Shown: positions 1 to 9,277 of the stretch, in pieces
How positions within the stretch are numbered: position 1 is the first letter of the stretch
Layout of the letters: each line of letters starts with the position of its first letter
Origin: Gemmataceae bacterium
GTDB lineage: Bacteria > Planctomycetota > Planctomycetia > Gemmatales > Gemmataceae
DNA length: 64,000 bases
Direction: 5' to 3'
Assembly (NCBI GenBank): GCA_009691845.1
Contig: SIAJ01000016.1
Location: 1 to 64,000, forward strand
The notes under the pieces: generated by a model
Seen by the model: the letters and a program-made list of their open reading frames with translations, nothing else
Told to the model about the DNA's origin: nothing
Databases searched by the model: none
Made by a program: the position numbers and the translations under genes

Positions 1-690
1 TGGTACTACAGCGTCGATGGCAGCCAGCAGGGCCCCGTTAGCCCGGGTGAACTCAAGAAGCTCACTGATGCCAGCAAGATCAGCCAAGCCGACCTGGTCT
101 GGAAAGAGGGCATGGCGGAATGGGTTCCTGCCAAGACGATCAAGGGCCTGTTTGCTACGGGCTCGGCGACGCCTACTGGGGGGACAGCCGCCAAGACCGG
201 CGAGCAGACTGCAGCCAAGGCGGAACCAGCCGAGGAGCGACCTTCCTCTCGTGGTCGTCCCCGCGATGAAGAGGAAGAAGAGGAACGCCCACGTCGCCGG
301 CGCGACGCGGATGAGGATAACGAAGAAGACCGCCCACGCTCACGCCGCCGAGACGAGGATGAGGAAGAAGACCGACCGGTACGGCGAAGACGGGATGAAG
401 ATGACGAGGTTGAAGAGAGGCCGCGGAAACGCAAAAAAGGTGGCCGAGTTCCCGAAGATACCGCGAACAAGAAAATGGTCGCGGGATTGCTCGGAATCTT
501 ACTCGGTGGCTGGGGAATTCACAAGTTCTACCTGGGCATGACGACTCCCGGCATCCTTCAAATCGTGATCTCGGTTTGCACGTGCGGGTTGGGAGGAATC
601 ATCGGACTGATCGAGGGGATCATCTATTTGACCAAGTCTGACGAAGACTTTCACCAAATGTATGTGGTCGAACAGAAGGGATGGTTCTAA
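1..690 (+). CDS. GYF_2/TM2 domain protein, start outside the window
   Basis: The frame is open from base 1 and ends at a TAA, so the start is missing; 229 residues are visible. Residues 1-50 look like a GYF_2 (DUF4339) domain (WYYSVDGSQQGPVS, then KEGMAEWVPA). Residues ~75-155 are low-complexity Arg/Glu/Asp. Residues ~160-229 are a TM2 domain with two hydrophobic helices and the ending SDEDFHQMYVVEQKGWF. GYF_2 and TM2 modules are common in planctomycete membrane proteins, but the role is unknown. The next gene is a second TM2 protein with a closely similar tail (SDEDFERIYIKEKKAWF), so the two probably arose by duplication. The acidic/basic linker should be disordered. Confidence 0.85.
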   Translation, partial: WYYSVDGSQQGPVSPGELKKLTDASKISQADLVWKEGMAEWVPAKTIKGLFATGSATPTGGTAAKTGEQTAAKAEPAEERPSSRGRPRDEEEEEERPRRRRDADEDNEEDRPRSRRRDEDEEEDRPVRRRRDEDDEVEERPRKRKKGGRVPEDTANKKMVAGLLGILLGGWGIHKFYLGMTTPGILQIVISVCTCGLGGIIGLIEGIIYLTKSDEDFHQMYVVEQKGWF

Positions 691-776
691 CTCATACTTC
701 GGAGTCGCCACCGGCGAGATTCGTCGGTGCCCGATTTCATCCGCACCATTCCCAAACCATTCAAGGGAGATGAATC

Positions 777-1022
777 GTGGCTCAATCTGAAGCTGGATCG
801 AAGAAACTCATGGCTGGCTTGCTCGGGATTCTCCTGGGAAGCTTTGGCGCCCACCGGTTCGTACTTGGGGACACGAAGGGTGGCCTTATTCGTCTGGCCA
901 TTTCGGTCGTCACGTGCGGCATGGGTGGTGTGATCGGCCTGATTGAAGGCATCATCTACATCACCAAGTCGGACGAAGACTTCGAGCGCATCTACATCAA
1001 AGAGAAGAAGGCTTGGTTCTAA
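777..1022 (+). CDS. Small TM2 domain membrane protein
   Basis: This 81-residue protein is almost entirely a TM2 domain. A hydrophobic helix at ~12-28 and another at ~37-60 flank a GAHRFVLGDTKGG turn, and a charged cytosolic tail ends in KAWF. I chose the GTG at 777 because AAGGGAGA lies about 6 bases upstream and because the domain starts within the first residues. It lies 86 bp after the preceding TM2 gene on the same strand and resembles its C-terminal third, so the pair looks like a tandem duplication. The function is unknown; TM2 proteins are usually small membrane proteins of undefined role. Confidence 0.85.
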   Translation: MAQSEAGSKKLMAGLLGILLGSFGAHRFVLGDTKGGLIRLAISVVTCGMGGVIGLIEGIIYITKSDEDFERIYIKEKKAWF

Positions 1023-1152
1023 AGGATGTGATTCGAGCCGCCTAAACGAAGGCGGCTCGTGTTCGTGCCAGTCGGCGGTTCACTTCTCCCATTCCTGCCT
1101 TGATTCGGTCGCAAGCTTACGGTATCTCCCTGCTCCACTCTAGGAGCCAGGA

Positions 1153-2064
1153 TTGTACCGTTGCGCCTTCATCGCCGTGCTTGGGACGGCCTGCATCGCG
1201 GCGTCAAATGCCTCTGCCCAGGGGGATTTGCGTAGGATACGCAGTACCTTGCATCCCGGGGCCAAGTTTGTTCTTCCGGTAAACCCATCTCGCGATAGCA
1301 ATTCAGGTTGGTTTGGTGCCGATCCGGCTTATCAGAATGCCGCGACGGGTGCGACCTTGGGCCCTGCCGCCATCGGACTGGGGGTCGTTGCCCTCGTAGT
1401 CTCCACGGCACCCTTTTGGGGACCGCACGAACTCTTTGATGCCGGCTTCGAGGAGCGTGGCTGGTTCCCGCCACACCCGTACATGGCCAATGATCGGCCG
1501 TACATGGTCATCGGCAATTGCACCGATGTTGCGTTGGATGGCGACGACTACTTCAACCCGCTCCACGTAAAACCCTGGTCGCTGCGATTAGCCGTTGACG
1601 TCGGGGACGACTTCGAGGCCATGAGCCGATTTGGCGGGCATCTCTTTCTCGATACCAGCATTCACCGGCTGGGATTTCTTGCCAACGTGAACTACTACCG
1701 GGAGAGGTTGCCAGCGGGCCGAGACGACGAGGCGTTGATGACCGACTTCAACCTGACCTGGCGAGTCACACAATCGCCAAGCGTGCTGATGCATCTCGGC
1801 ATCGGCGTGCGAACATGGACCTACGGCTGCGAAACGGACTCGGGCATCAACGGGCTCTATCGGGCCGATTGGTTCCCGGTGAATCAGTTTCATTTTTCCG
1901 CGTTGTTTGAAGCTGGCACGCTAGCGGAACAAATTGTGCTGCACGGCCAAGTCCAGGCGGGATTCATGTTCAGCCACGGCGAGATTTTCCTGGGCTACGA
2001 TTTGCTGCGGATCCAGAACGTGAATCTGCAAGGACCATCGGCAGGGATTCGGTTGTGGTTTTGA
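1153..2064 (+). CDS. Hypothetical exported beta-rich protein
   Basis: The 303 residues open with a signal peptide (hydrophobic stretch to ~22, cleavage near ASAQ). A hydrophobic helix follows at ~70-90 (AIGLGVVALVVSTAPFWG). Residues ~130-303 are rich in alternating polar/hydrophobic strands and end in IRLWF; a terminal aromatic residue is typical of outer-membrane beta-barrels. The start is the TTG at 1153, with AGGAG six bases upstream; no ATG is as well placed. It is probably an envelope protein, but I do not recognise a named family. A 14-base tandem repeat begins at its stop codon. Confidence 0.6.
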   Translation: MYRCAFIAVLGTACIAASNASAQGDLRRIRSTLHPGAKFVLPVNPSRDSNSGWFGADPAYQNAATGATLGPAAIGLGVVALVVSTAPFWGPHELFDAGFEERGWFPPHPYMANDRPYMVIGNCTDVALDGDDYFNPLHVKPWSLRLAVDVGDDFEAMSRFGGHLFLDTSIHRLGFLANVNYYRERLPAGRDDEALMTDFNLTWRVTQSPSVLMHLGIGVRTWTYGCETDSGINGLYRADWFPVNQFHFSALFEAGTLAEQIVLHGQVQAGFMFSHGEIFLGYDLLRIQNVNLQGPSAGIRLWF

Positions 2065-2110
2065 GTACGCAGTACCGAGTACACAGTACCGAGTACACAG
2101 TACTCAGTAC
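2063..2110. repeat. 14-bp tandem repeat, about 3.4 copies
   Basis: Three consecutive 14-base units (GAGTACRCAGTACY) occupy 2063-2076, 2077-2090 and 2091-2104, followed by a partial CAGTAC. Each unit holds two GTAC palindromes. The array overlaps the stop codon of the upstream gene and fills the 53-base gap before the convergent acetyltransferase gene. Confidence 0.85.
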
Positions 2111-2117
2111 AAAGCGA

Positions 2118-3086
2118 TCACTCCTCACTCCTCACGGCCGGCTTCAGATAGCTCACTCCCTCATCCACTTGCACGAATCCGAACAAGCGGAACATTTTCG
2201 CGGCAGTTTCATCCTCGGCTGGAACTTGCACCTCGACAACCGAGTAGAACATTTCCTGCATGTGCCGGAGCAAGTAATTCAGAAGATACTTGCCAAGCCC
2301 TTGGCGGCGCAGATCGTTGCGGACTTGCACTTCGATGATCCCTGCGGCCGGTGCTCCCCAGCGCCAACCATAATCGGTCATTTCCCAGTAGATCGCTCGG
2401 GCAGCCGTCTGGCCGGTCGTCCTGTCGTCCAGGCGGAATTCAGATGGTTGCAGCGGACCCAGAACGCATTCTCGCCACCAGGAGCCGAGCCTGGCCTGAG
2501 GAAGCGTTTGTGTCTCGTACTTGCGGCGCAGCAGCGTGAACCGCGAATCGACGACGGTTAGTGGCAAGTCCAGCCGGCGATCAAAAACGAGTACTCGCCG
2601 GTCGGCAACATAGCCGTTCGCGAGGAGAAACGGCTCGATTTCGCAATCGCTACGAAGAAAGCCTGCCGCGTTGCTCCCACCATAGACGCCCACGTAGAAC
2701 GGCTTGTCTGGTTTGATCGCACCGCCCCGGATCGTGGTGACGCCGTTCGTGCGAAGGTAGTCCTCGCAACGACTGAGTAATTCGCGGCCGACGCCCTTCT
2801 GGCGGCAATCCGGTCGCACGGCGAACGCACAGATGACGCCTTTTGTTCGATCCAGCGCGGTCTGGTCCTCGTTCGGGCCGAATCCGGCGTGAGCGAAACC
2901 CATCAGCCGACCGCCTTCATCTTCCGCGACAATCAGGCCGGCCGGATCAAAATAAGGCTTGTTGAAGACCGCGTTTTCCAAGGGCTCGTTCGACCGCAGT
3001 TCGACGGCAGCGCGATGAGTCAACGCGTCGTTCCAAAGCGCGACGAGAGCGGGGGGATCGGTATTGCGAAAGTGGCGGTAGCGCAT
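2118..3086 (-). CDS. Double GNAT-domain N-acetyltransferase
   Basis: This 322-residue protein contains two GNAT folds. The first (about 1-145) has the acetyl-CoA pyrophosphate-binding loop in CRQKGVGRELLSRCEDYL, and the second (about 170-322) has LRRQGLGKYLLNYLL. GNAT enzymes move an acetyl group from acetyl-CoA to an amine, but the substrate cannot be read from the sequence. Two-domain versions often have one catalytic and one structural half; both Q/R-x-x-G-x-G loops look intact here. It is convergent with the gene ending at 2064. No partner gene lies next to it on the minus strand. Confidence 0.85.
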   Translation of the reverse strand: MRYRHFRNTDPPALVALWNDALTHRAAVELRSNEPLENAVFNKPYFDPAGLIVAEDEGGRLMGFAHAGFGPNEDQTALDRTKGVICAFAVRPDCRQKGVGRELLSRCEDYLRTNGVTTIRGGAIKPDKPFYVGVYGGSNAAGFLRSDCEIEPFLLANGYVADRRVLVFDRRLDLPLTVVDSRFTLLRRKYETQTLPQARLGSWWRECVLGPLQPSEFRLDDRTTGQTAARAIYWEMTDYGWRWGAPAAGIIEVQVRNDLRRQGLGKYLLNYLLRHMQEMFYSVVEVQVPAEDETAAKMFRLFGFVQVDEGVSYLKPAVRSEE

Positions 3087-3209
3087 CGCGAATGATACCC
3101 ACGCCGCCGGAAGGAAAGCATTCTGGCGGATCCCATGAGCGGGCTGAGATGGTTAGAGTATATGCCCTGCGGGATGCTCTGTAGAAAACCGGTTCCATGC
3201 CTTGAAGTC

Positions 3210-3312
3210 GTGGGGACGGACCTCTGGTCTATCCCAACTTAAAGTGCTCAATTCAGCCTGATACAGTCGATTCCTCGGGCAAGGGATGGAGAGACCGGAG
3301 GTCCGTCCCCAC
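3210..3312. repeat. Inverted-repeat pair in an intergenic gap
   Basis: The 21-base arms at 3210-3230 and 3292-3312 are reverse complements with one mismatch (core GTGGGGACGGACCT). They are 61 bases apart, in the gap 3087-3364, which otherwise shows no gene. The arms resemble an end-paired small element more than a terminator, because the loop is long. Confidence 0.75.
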
Positions 3313-3364
3313 AAAACCATCGGGAGCATGCGGTTTTTCTACATCGTACGCACGAGTCGATTGC

Positions 3365-4780
3365 TCACGAGACAACTTCTTTCACCACGCGGCCTTTCAC
3401 GTCGGTCAGCCGGAAATCCCGGCCGGCATGGCGAAACGTCAGCTTCTCATGTTCCAGTCCCATCAAGTGCAGGATGGTCGCGTGCAGGTCGTGCATGTGG
3501 ACCTTGTTCTCGACCGCGTAGTAGCCGAAATCGTCCGTGGCACCGACGGCCGTGCCGGCTTTTACTCCGCCCCCCGCGAGCCACATGCTGAAGGCGTGCG
3601 GGTTGTGGTCGCGGCCATCCCGATTTCCTTGGGCCGTCGGCGTGCGGCCAAACTCGGCACCCCACCAGACCAGTGTGTCCTTCAACAAGCCACGCCGTTT
3701 TAGATCACTGAGTAATCCCGCGATCGGCTTGTCCACTTCCTTCGCGTTGCGATCGTGCCCCTTCTTCAGGTCCTCGTGCTGATCCCACTTGTAGCTGTGC
3801 GTGCACTGAATGAAACGGACCCCCTTCTCGGCAAATCGTCGAGCAAGTAGGCACTGGCGTCCAAAGTTGTCGGTGCGATCCTCGCCGATGCCGTAAAGTT
3901 CGAGCGTTTCTTTTGTTTCACCCGAAACATCAACTACGCCGGGTGCCTCCGACTGCATTCGATAAGCAAGCTCGAACGAGTTGATGCGACCCTCTAGGGC
4001 CAAATCCGGCCCATTGCGTCCCAGATGCTTTTGGTTCATCTGCTTCAGCAGATCCAGTTGCATTCGTTGCAGAGAATCCGCCGTGTCGCCAGGCGAGATA
4101 TTGCTGAGCTTTGCATCCTTGCACTTGATGCCCGCGTGGCCAATGGGCGTGCCCTGAAATGCTGCGGGCAGAAATGCACTCGACCAGTTTTGCACGCCGC
4201 CATGTCCGAGCGTGGGGCAAATCGTAATGAAGCCAGGCAGATTCTGGTCTTCGGTGCCCAGGCCATACGTCACCCAGGAGCCGACGCTGGGCCGCACAAA
4301 GGTGTCGCTTCCGGTGTGCAGTTGCAGCAACGCTCCGCCGTGAGCCGAGTTGTCCGCGTGAATCGAGCGAATGACACACAGGTCATCGGCCCGATCGCGA
4401 ACGTGTGGAAAGAGATCGCTGATGAGGAGGCCCGACTTGCCGCCCGGTCGAAATTCCCACGGCGAAGCGAGCAGGTTGCCGGTCTGAGCGAACTGCACTC
4501 GCGGCTTTTCGCCCGGATAGGGCTTGCCGTCGTGTTTCTTGAGTTCCGGCTTATAGTCGAACGTATCAACCTGCGAGGGGCCGCCGTGCATGAACAGGAA
4601 GATAATGCGTTTGGCTTTCGGTGCGAAATGTGTGGGCCTGGCTGCGAGCGGGTTCTTCGAATCGATCGGTGTATCCGCCGCACGCAGTAAGTCTCCTAGT
4701 GCCAGCAAGCCAAACGAATTCGCGGATAACCGCAACATGTCGCGGCGAGTGTACGCGGGCGTGAAGTTGAAACAGGACAT
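3365..4780 (-). CDS. DUF1501 family exported protein
   Basis: The 471 residues begin with a twin-arginine-like leader (TRRDMLRLSANSFGLLALG). Hallmarks of DUF1501, an alkaline-phosphatase/sulfatase-fold family of uncharacterised planctomycete proteins, follow: FMHGGPSQVDTFDYKPEL, WDQHED, WWGAEFGRTP and GRDHNPHAFSMWLAGGG. The His and Asp of these motifs are the expected metal ligands. It follows the PSCyt1/DUF1549/DUF1553 gene on the same strand with a 92-bp gap, the classic pairing for these families, so they probably form a two-gene exported module. Its ending (FRLTDVKGRVVKEVVS) matches only the DUF1501 copy at 51212-52636. Confidence 0.92.
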   Translation of the reverse strand: MSCFNFTPAYTRRDMLRLSANSFGLLALGDLLRAADTPIDSKNPLAARPTHFAPKAKRIIFLFMHGGPSQVDTFDYKPELKKHDGKPYPGEKPRVQFAQTGNLLASPWEFRPGGKSGLLISDLFPHVRDRADDLCVIRSIHADNSAHGGALLQLHTGSDTFVRPSVGSWVTYGLGTEDQNLPGFITICPTLGHGGVQNWSSAFLPAAFQGTPIGHAGIKCKDAKLSNISPGDTADSLQRMQLDLLKQMNQKHLGRNGPDLALEGRINSFELAYRMQSEAPGVVDVSGETKETLELYGIGEDRTDNFGRQCLLARRFAEKGVRFIQCTHSYKWDQHEDLKKGHDRNAKEVDKPIAGLLSDLKRRGLLKDTLVWWGAEFGRTPTAQGNRDGRDHNPHAFSMWLAGGGVKAGTAVGATDDFGYYAVENKVHMHDLHATILHLMGLEHEKLTFRHAGRDFRLTDVKGRVVKEVVS

Positions 4781-4794
4781 TCACATCTCCCAGG

Positions 4795-4864
4795 GAGCCT
4801 GAAGCGTAAGCGAAGGCGGTTTTTCGACTAACAAGCATGCCGCCTTCGCTTACGCTTCAGGCTC
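4795..4864. repeat. Perfect 25-bp inverted repeat between operon genes
   Basis: Arms at 4795-4819 and 4840-4864 are exact reverse complements around a 20-base loop (core CCTGAAGCGTAAGCGAAGG). The hairpin fills most of the gap between the DUF1549 and DUF1501 genes of one operon. It may stabilise or partly terminate the transcript. Related palindromes (GAAGCG-AAGCGA core) occur at 44887-45068, 54700-54759 and 56884-56944. Confidence 0.9.
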
Positions 4865-4872
4865 CGCTCAAA

Positions 4873-7800
4873 TCAATTCACGTAAACAAACTCGCTACCC
4901 GCAAAGAGCACCTGGCAGAAAGATGCCCAGGCACTCGCTCGACGCAACAATAAATCCTTCTCGGTCGGAGCGAGGGCGGTCTCGTAATTCCCCAGATACG
5001 TGATCGCTTGCAATACCTCGTCGCCCGCCGCCGGTCGACCGTAACCATGTAGGTAGGCCTGGCGAATTCGCTCGGAGTCTTCACCGGGGACTTTCAGCAG
5101 CGACTCGGCGAATGCCTTGGCCTGCTCCTTCACGAAGGGGCTGTTCATCATGAAGAGAGCCTGCGGTGCGACCACGGTACTGGCCCGTTTGCCATTGCCA
5201 ACGTGTGGCTCGGCGAAATCGAACACCTGGAAAAAATCGAAGACCGTATTTCGAACCACCGGCAAATAGACGCTACGACGATGGTTGTCGTACCGGGCCG
5301 TGTTCGTCGAGTTCTCGTTATTCACATAGCTGAAGTTGCCATTGTTCAACAGCGTGCCGCCGGTTCGGTAATCGAGGTTACCCGCGACGGCGAGCAGGGA
5401 ATCGCGGATTGGCTCGGCCTCCAATCGTGTACGAGTCTGTCTCCAAAGGAGTCGGTTCTCAGGATCGACCAAGTGAGGAGAACCGGTTTTGCTCCTCACT
5501 TCTGACTCCGCACTCCGCACTTGCGAATCTTGCTGGTAGGTCGCGGACAACAGAATCAGCTTGTGCAACTTCTTGATCGACCAGCCCTTTTCGATGAATC
5601 GAACCGCCAGATAATCGAGCAGTTCCGGATGGGTTGGCCGTTCACCGAGCCGGCCGAAATTGTCCGGGCTGCGAACGATGCCTTCGCCGAAATGATGCTG
5701 CCAAATGCGGTTGACGATCACGCGGGCCGTGAGCGGGTTCTTCGCGTCGGAGATCCAGTTCGCGAGTTCCAATCGGCCGCTCGCATTTCTGGAACCGCCG
5801 TACCGCGTGTGGTTTGCTTCGACGCCAGGCAGGTCCGTTTGAGTGGAAACGAACGGCGTTTGCACCTCTCCGGCCAAGATGCGGGGAAAGATAGCCGGGG
5901 CATCTTCGCCGGGCGTCAGATAGTTGCCACGAACTTGCACGAACAAGTTACGTGGCCGGCCGTCCGCCTTCACCTGCGGATACTTGGCACCATCTTCGAC
6001 GGCGAGTGCCATCACGCTTTCCGGAGCAGTCTTCTGAATCGCGATCAGTTCGCCGTTCGCTTTCGACAGGCCTTGCAATTCCAACGGGTAAAAGAGTTCT
6101 GGGTTCGCCGGCAGCGGAGTCTTCAACGCGAACGGCCCGACTGAATCGGCAAACAGTTTCCTGCCAGCTTCCGACGATGACAAAATCTTCGCATATCGGG
6201 CGGCGAATTCCCCCAGCGTTTTGGGTGAGGGCCCTTCGAGCAGGCCAGCCGGTGCTTTGCCCCGGAACTTCGACAGCAGCGGAGTCGCTGCTTTTTCGAA
6301 GTCCACGTCCGGTAACTTGGCAAGAGCCAGCCAGGGACCGAAGAGCGTTTGATCGGCATGGCGCAGGTAGTCCGTCCAGCTCGCGACGAATTCAAGAATC
6401 AACTTGCGTTGCTGCGAGACCTCAGCAATGGTCCCTGCACTTGGCCGACCGCCGGTCTTCGGGGCGGCCTGCTCGATGGGCAGCACCGCTAGTTTGTCGA
6501 TGTGCGGCAACAAGGCGTGAGCTTCGATCGTCAGCGTATTCCTGCCTTCAACAAGTGGAATCCGACCTTCAGGTTTCCAGGCTTGATGCTCCGGGTTCCA
6601 GCCGCCGCTCGTGCCCGCCGCTGCCTGTGGCAGGGCCACTTTGCCTTCAATCGACACACGAACCGGGCGACTTTGAAGGGCTGCGTATCTCAGTTCCAGT
6701 TCATACTCGCCTGCTTTCGGAACCGTGATTGTGTACTCGGCCCGCGTGTTTTCCGCCTTGTAGCTCAAAATGATGCCGATTCCTTCGCCGTAGCCCGAGT
6801 CCGATTTGTCGGCTGTCCCTTTCTTGTACTTCTCAGCTTCCAAAACGATTGCGCCGGGAACGTTGTCGCCATTCATTCGTGCCACGCCGGCTCGTCCCTT
6901 GGCATCGGCCGAGGCTAGCAGATAGGCCGCGACGTTAGCCCGAGCCTCGGCCAGCACTTTCGCTCGCAACTCATCGGTCAGTCGCTTGATTTCCGCTTGC
7001 TTTGCTTCGATCTGCTTCGCACGTGCCTGGGCTTGGTCGGGCTTCTCGTTGGCAGGGAGTGCCCGCTCGAACGCCTGGGCGACGGTGGCGAGGTTTTTCA
7101 TGGTCCGCGTGCTCGTGAAAACCGCGAGCAGGCTGTAATAATCGCGTTGAGGGATCGGGTCGAACTTGTGATCGTGGCAGCGAGCACAGCCGAGTGTGAG
7201 GCCAAGCATCGCTTTTCCGAGCGTATCAAGCTGCTCGTCGGCGATGTCCATTTTCATCTTCTGCTTGTCAGGCTCCGCGAGCACCTTCGGGCCGAGCACG
7301 AGAAAACCCGTGCCCGTGAGTCGATCCGGATTCGTGGCCGCATCCGGAAGAAAATCGCCCGCGATCTGTTCGCGAAGAAACAGGTCATAGGGCTTGTCCG
7401 TGTTGAAACTGCGAATGACATAATCGCGATACCGCCAAGCGTTGCCGAAGGCGGTGTTTTCGTCGAGTCCGTTGGAGTCCGCATAGCGAGCGACATCGAG
7501 CCAGTGCCGGCCCCAGCGTTCGCCGTAAGCGGGCGAGCGCAACAGCCGGTCGATTACTTGATCGAAGGCACCCGGAGAGGAATCGGCGATGAAGGCTTCG
7601 ATTTCCGCGACCGTCGGCGGCAGGCCAGTGAGATCAAACGTGACCCGGCGGAGCAGCGTGAATCTATCTGCTGGCTTGGCTGGCCGCAGGTTTTTCTCTT
7701 CCAACTTGGCAAGAATAAAGGCGTCGATGGGTGTTTGAACCCAATTGCGATTGTTTACGTTCGGAGGCGGCGAATACTTCATCGGCTGAAAAGCCCAGAA

Positions 7801-8232
7801 GCGTTTTTGCTCTTGCGTGAAGAGTTGGCCTGGTTTTGGAGCTTCAACCTGCGTTGTCCCGGCGTCTGGCCACACAGCACCATTCTTCACCCAGGTTTCG
7901 AGAATTGCGATCTCGCTGTCTTTCAAGCGGCCCTTGGGGGGCATCTTGAGGCCGTCGGTCTTGTAATGAACGGCCTGGATGATTCGGCTCTTGGCCGGTT
8001 CGCCGGGAACGACTGCTGGCCCACTCTCGCCGCCCTTGAGCAACTCGGCACGAGAAGTGAGTCGCAAGCCGCCTTTGATTTTCTTTCCTTCAGCCCCGTG
8101 GCACTCCTGGCACTGCTGAATCAGTAACGGTCGAACGTTTTTTTCAAAGCTGGTCGCATTCGCGTCCTGAGCGCGGGTCGGCAAGGCCACTACCCCACAG
8201 GATAAGAATGCGAATAGGAAATACGCTCGCAT
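4873..8232 (-). CDS. PSCyt1/DUF1549/DUF1553 exported cytochrome-type protein
   Basis: The protein has 1119 residues and a signal peptide at 1-21. A planctomycete cytochrome-C domain (PSCyt1) comes first, with a CQECH haem motif at ~37-41. DUF1549 follows at about 160-370 (LLRRVTFDLTGLPP, ERWGRHWLDVARYADS), with a second CXXCH-like site CARCH in GCARCHDHKFDPIPQRDYY. A middle region at ~440-600 resembles a carbohydrate-binding beta-sandwich (YTITVPKAGEYELELRYA). DUF1553 closes the protein (ELANWISDAKNPLTARVIVN, NRIWQHHFGEGIV). This architecture is typical of Planctomycetes. The substrate is unproven; roles in polysaccharide use with DUF1501 partners have been proposed. It is the first gene of the pair with the DUF1501 gene ending at 3365. 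Confidence 0.93.
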   Translation of the reverse strand: MRAYFLFAFLSCGVVALPTRAQDANATSFEKNVRPLLIQQCQECHGAEGKKIKGGLRLTSRAELLKGGESGPAVVPGEPAKSRIIQAVHYKTDGLKMPPKGRLKDSEIAILETWVKNGAVWPDAGTTQVEAPKPGQLFTQEQKRFWAFQPMKYSPPPNVNNRNWVQTPIDAFILAKLEEKNLRPAKPADRFTLLRRVTFDLTGLPPTVAEIEAFIADSSPGAFDQVIDRLLRSPAYGERWGRHWLDVARYADSNGLDENTAFGNAWRYRDYVIRSFNTDKPYDLFLREQIAGDFLPDAATNPDRLTGTGFLVLGPKVLAEPDKQKMKMDIADEQLDTLGKAMLGLTLGCARCHDHKFDPIPQRDYYSLLAVFTSTRTMKNLATVAQAFERALPANEKPDQAQARAKQIEAKQAEIKRLTDELRAKVLAEARANVAAYLLASADAKGRAGVARMNGDNVPGAIVLEAEKYKKGTADKSDSGYGEGIGIILSYKAENTRAEYTITVPKAGEYELELRYAALQSRPVRVSIEGKVALPQAAAGTSGGWNPEHQAWKPEGRIPLVEGRNTLTIEAHALLPHIDKLAVLPIEQAAPKTGGRPSAGTIAEVSQQRKLILEFVASWTDYLRHADQTLFGPWLALAKLPDVDFEKAATPLLSKFRGKAPAGLLEGPSPKTLGEFAARYAKILSSSEAGRKLFADSVGPFALKTPLPANPELFYPLELQGLSKANGELIAIQKTAPESVMALAVEDGAKYPQVKADGRPRNLFVQVRGNYLTPGEDAPAIFPRILAGEVQTPFVSTQTDLPGVEANHTRYGGSRNASGRLELANWISDAKNPLTARVIVNRIWQHHFGEGIVRSPDNFGRLGERPTHPELLDYLAVRFIEKGWSIKKLHKLILLSATYQQDSQVRSAESEVRSKTGSPHLVDPENRLLWRQTRTRLEAEPIRDSLLAVAGNLDYRTGGTLLNNGNFSYVNNENSTNTARYDNHRRSVYLPVVRNTVFDFFQVFDFAEPHVGNGKRASTVVAPQALFMMNSPFVKEQAKAFAESLLKVPGEDSERIRQAYLHGYGRPAAGDEVLQAITYLGNYETALAPTEKDLLLRRASAWASFCQVLFAGSEFVYVN

Positions 8233-8476
8233 GTAAAGGGACTCGTGCGGAACGTGAAGCCAAGGCCGGAGCGAACCTGAGGCGAAAGCAATTAGAACCC
8301 TCGACCAACGAAAATTCTAGCCCGCATGCGGAATGTTGCACCCTGCACGCCATCTTTCCATCAGGGGTATCCCAACCAATAAGTTATTCTAGCTTTAAGC
8401 CCAGGAATTCCAAAAGAGAAGATTCCCCAGACGAAGACATTCGCGCGAACCTCCGCCACTGTTTCGTGTCTGTCTC
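8233..8476. other. Gap with no intact gene
   Basis: This 244-base gap lies between the start of the DUF1549 gene and the first Met of the truncated DUF4139 gene. I find no intact reading frame. The frame of the downstream gene stays open only back to 8399 and does not resemble a DUF4139 N-terminus. It should hold the divergent promoter of the minus-strand operon. Confidence 0.5.
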
Positions 8477-9265
8477 ATGTACATTCTCCTGCCCGGCGAT
8501 GCCACGATGTACATTGGCAGCGATTTCGTCGGCCAGATGAATCTGCCGCTCGTGGCCATCGGCGAGAAGTTCACGGCCGGCTTCGGGGCCGACCCGCAGC
8601 TTCAGGTTCAACGCTCGATGACCGACAAGGCCCGCACCACGCAGGGTGGCAATCAGGCCCTGAAATACGACTTCCGAATCTTGGTCAGTAGTTACAAGTC
8701 CGAACGCATCAAGCTGCAAGTGTGGGATCGGCTTCCGCACCCGGAGACCGATGCCGTCAGCGTGAGCATCCAGAAAACAAGCCCGGAGTTGAGCAAGGAC
8801 GCCCTGTATCTGCGTGAACAGCGGCCGAACAACCTGCTCCGTTGGGACGTCTCGGTCGATCCGGGCATGAACGGCGAGAAGGCCATTAGCATCACTTACG
8901 ATTTCAAACTGGAACTCGATCGGCAGATGACCATCAGCAGCTTCCAGAGTGTCGGCAGTTTGGCAACAAGTCCCACGGGAAACATGTCGGCCTTGCCGCC
9001 GATGAGTGCCGCCGACCTGGTGAAAATCAAGGCCGCCATGGCCAAGCTGAGTCCCGAAGATCGGCCGCTCGCCGAGCGACAAGTTTTCTGTGCCATCGAT
9101 CAGGATAGCCCGCTCGGCTCAACCGGGCCGGTTCTGAAAGTCATGGTGAAGGGCCAGCCGGTCTTCCTGTGCTGCAAAGGCTGCGAAGCCGAGGCCAAGT
9201 CCCACCCGGACGAGACGCTCGTGAAGTTGCAGCAGTTGATGAACCGGGTTGCGCCCAGGAAGTGA
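8477..9265 (+). pseudogene. DUF4139 C-terminal fragment fused to a Cys-rich metal-site domain
   Basis: The 262 codons begin abruptly inside the C-terminal half of a DUF4139 (MuiA-like) domain: LLPGDATMYIGSDFVGQMNL, then a beta-rich segment to LELDRQMTISSF. Full-length members have several hundred more N-terminal residues, which are absent here. A TAA at 8396 closes the frame upstream and no plausible ribosome site is visible. Residues ~205-262 form a separate domain with AERQVFCAIDQDSPLGS and VFLCCKGCEAEAKSHP, resembling the heavy-metal-binding domains found next to efflux proteins. Either a gene has lost its 5' part or a short protein is still made. I favour a truncated relic whose reading frame has not yet decayed. 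Confidence 0.65.
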
Positions 9266-9277
9266 CGTGAACTACAC

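Noticed and set aside
2063-2110. CRISPR-like repeat
   Set aside because: Units are contiguous 14-mers without spacers, so it is a simple tandem repeat.
6997-8127. 376-codon plus-strand frame
   Set aside because: It is a shadow of the DUF1549 gene, with no recognisable motif.
8384-9082. 232-codon minus-strand frame
   Set aside because: It is a shadow; the plus strand encodes the DUF4139 and Cys-rich motifs.
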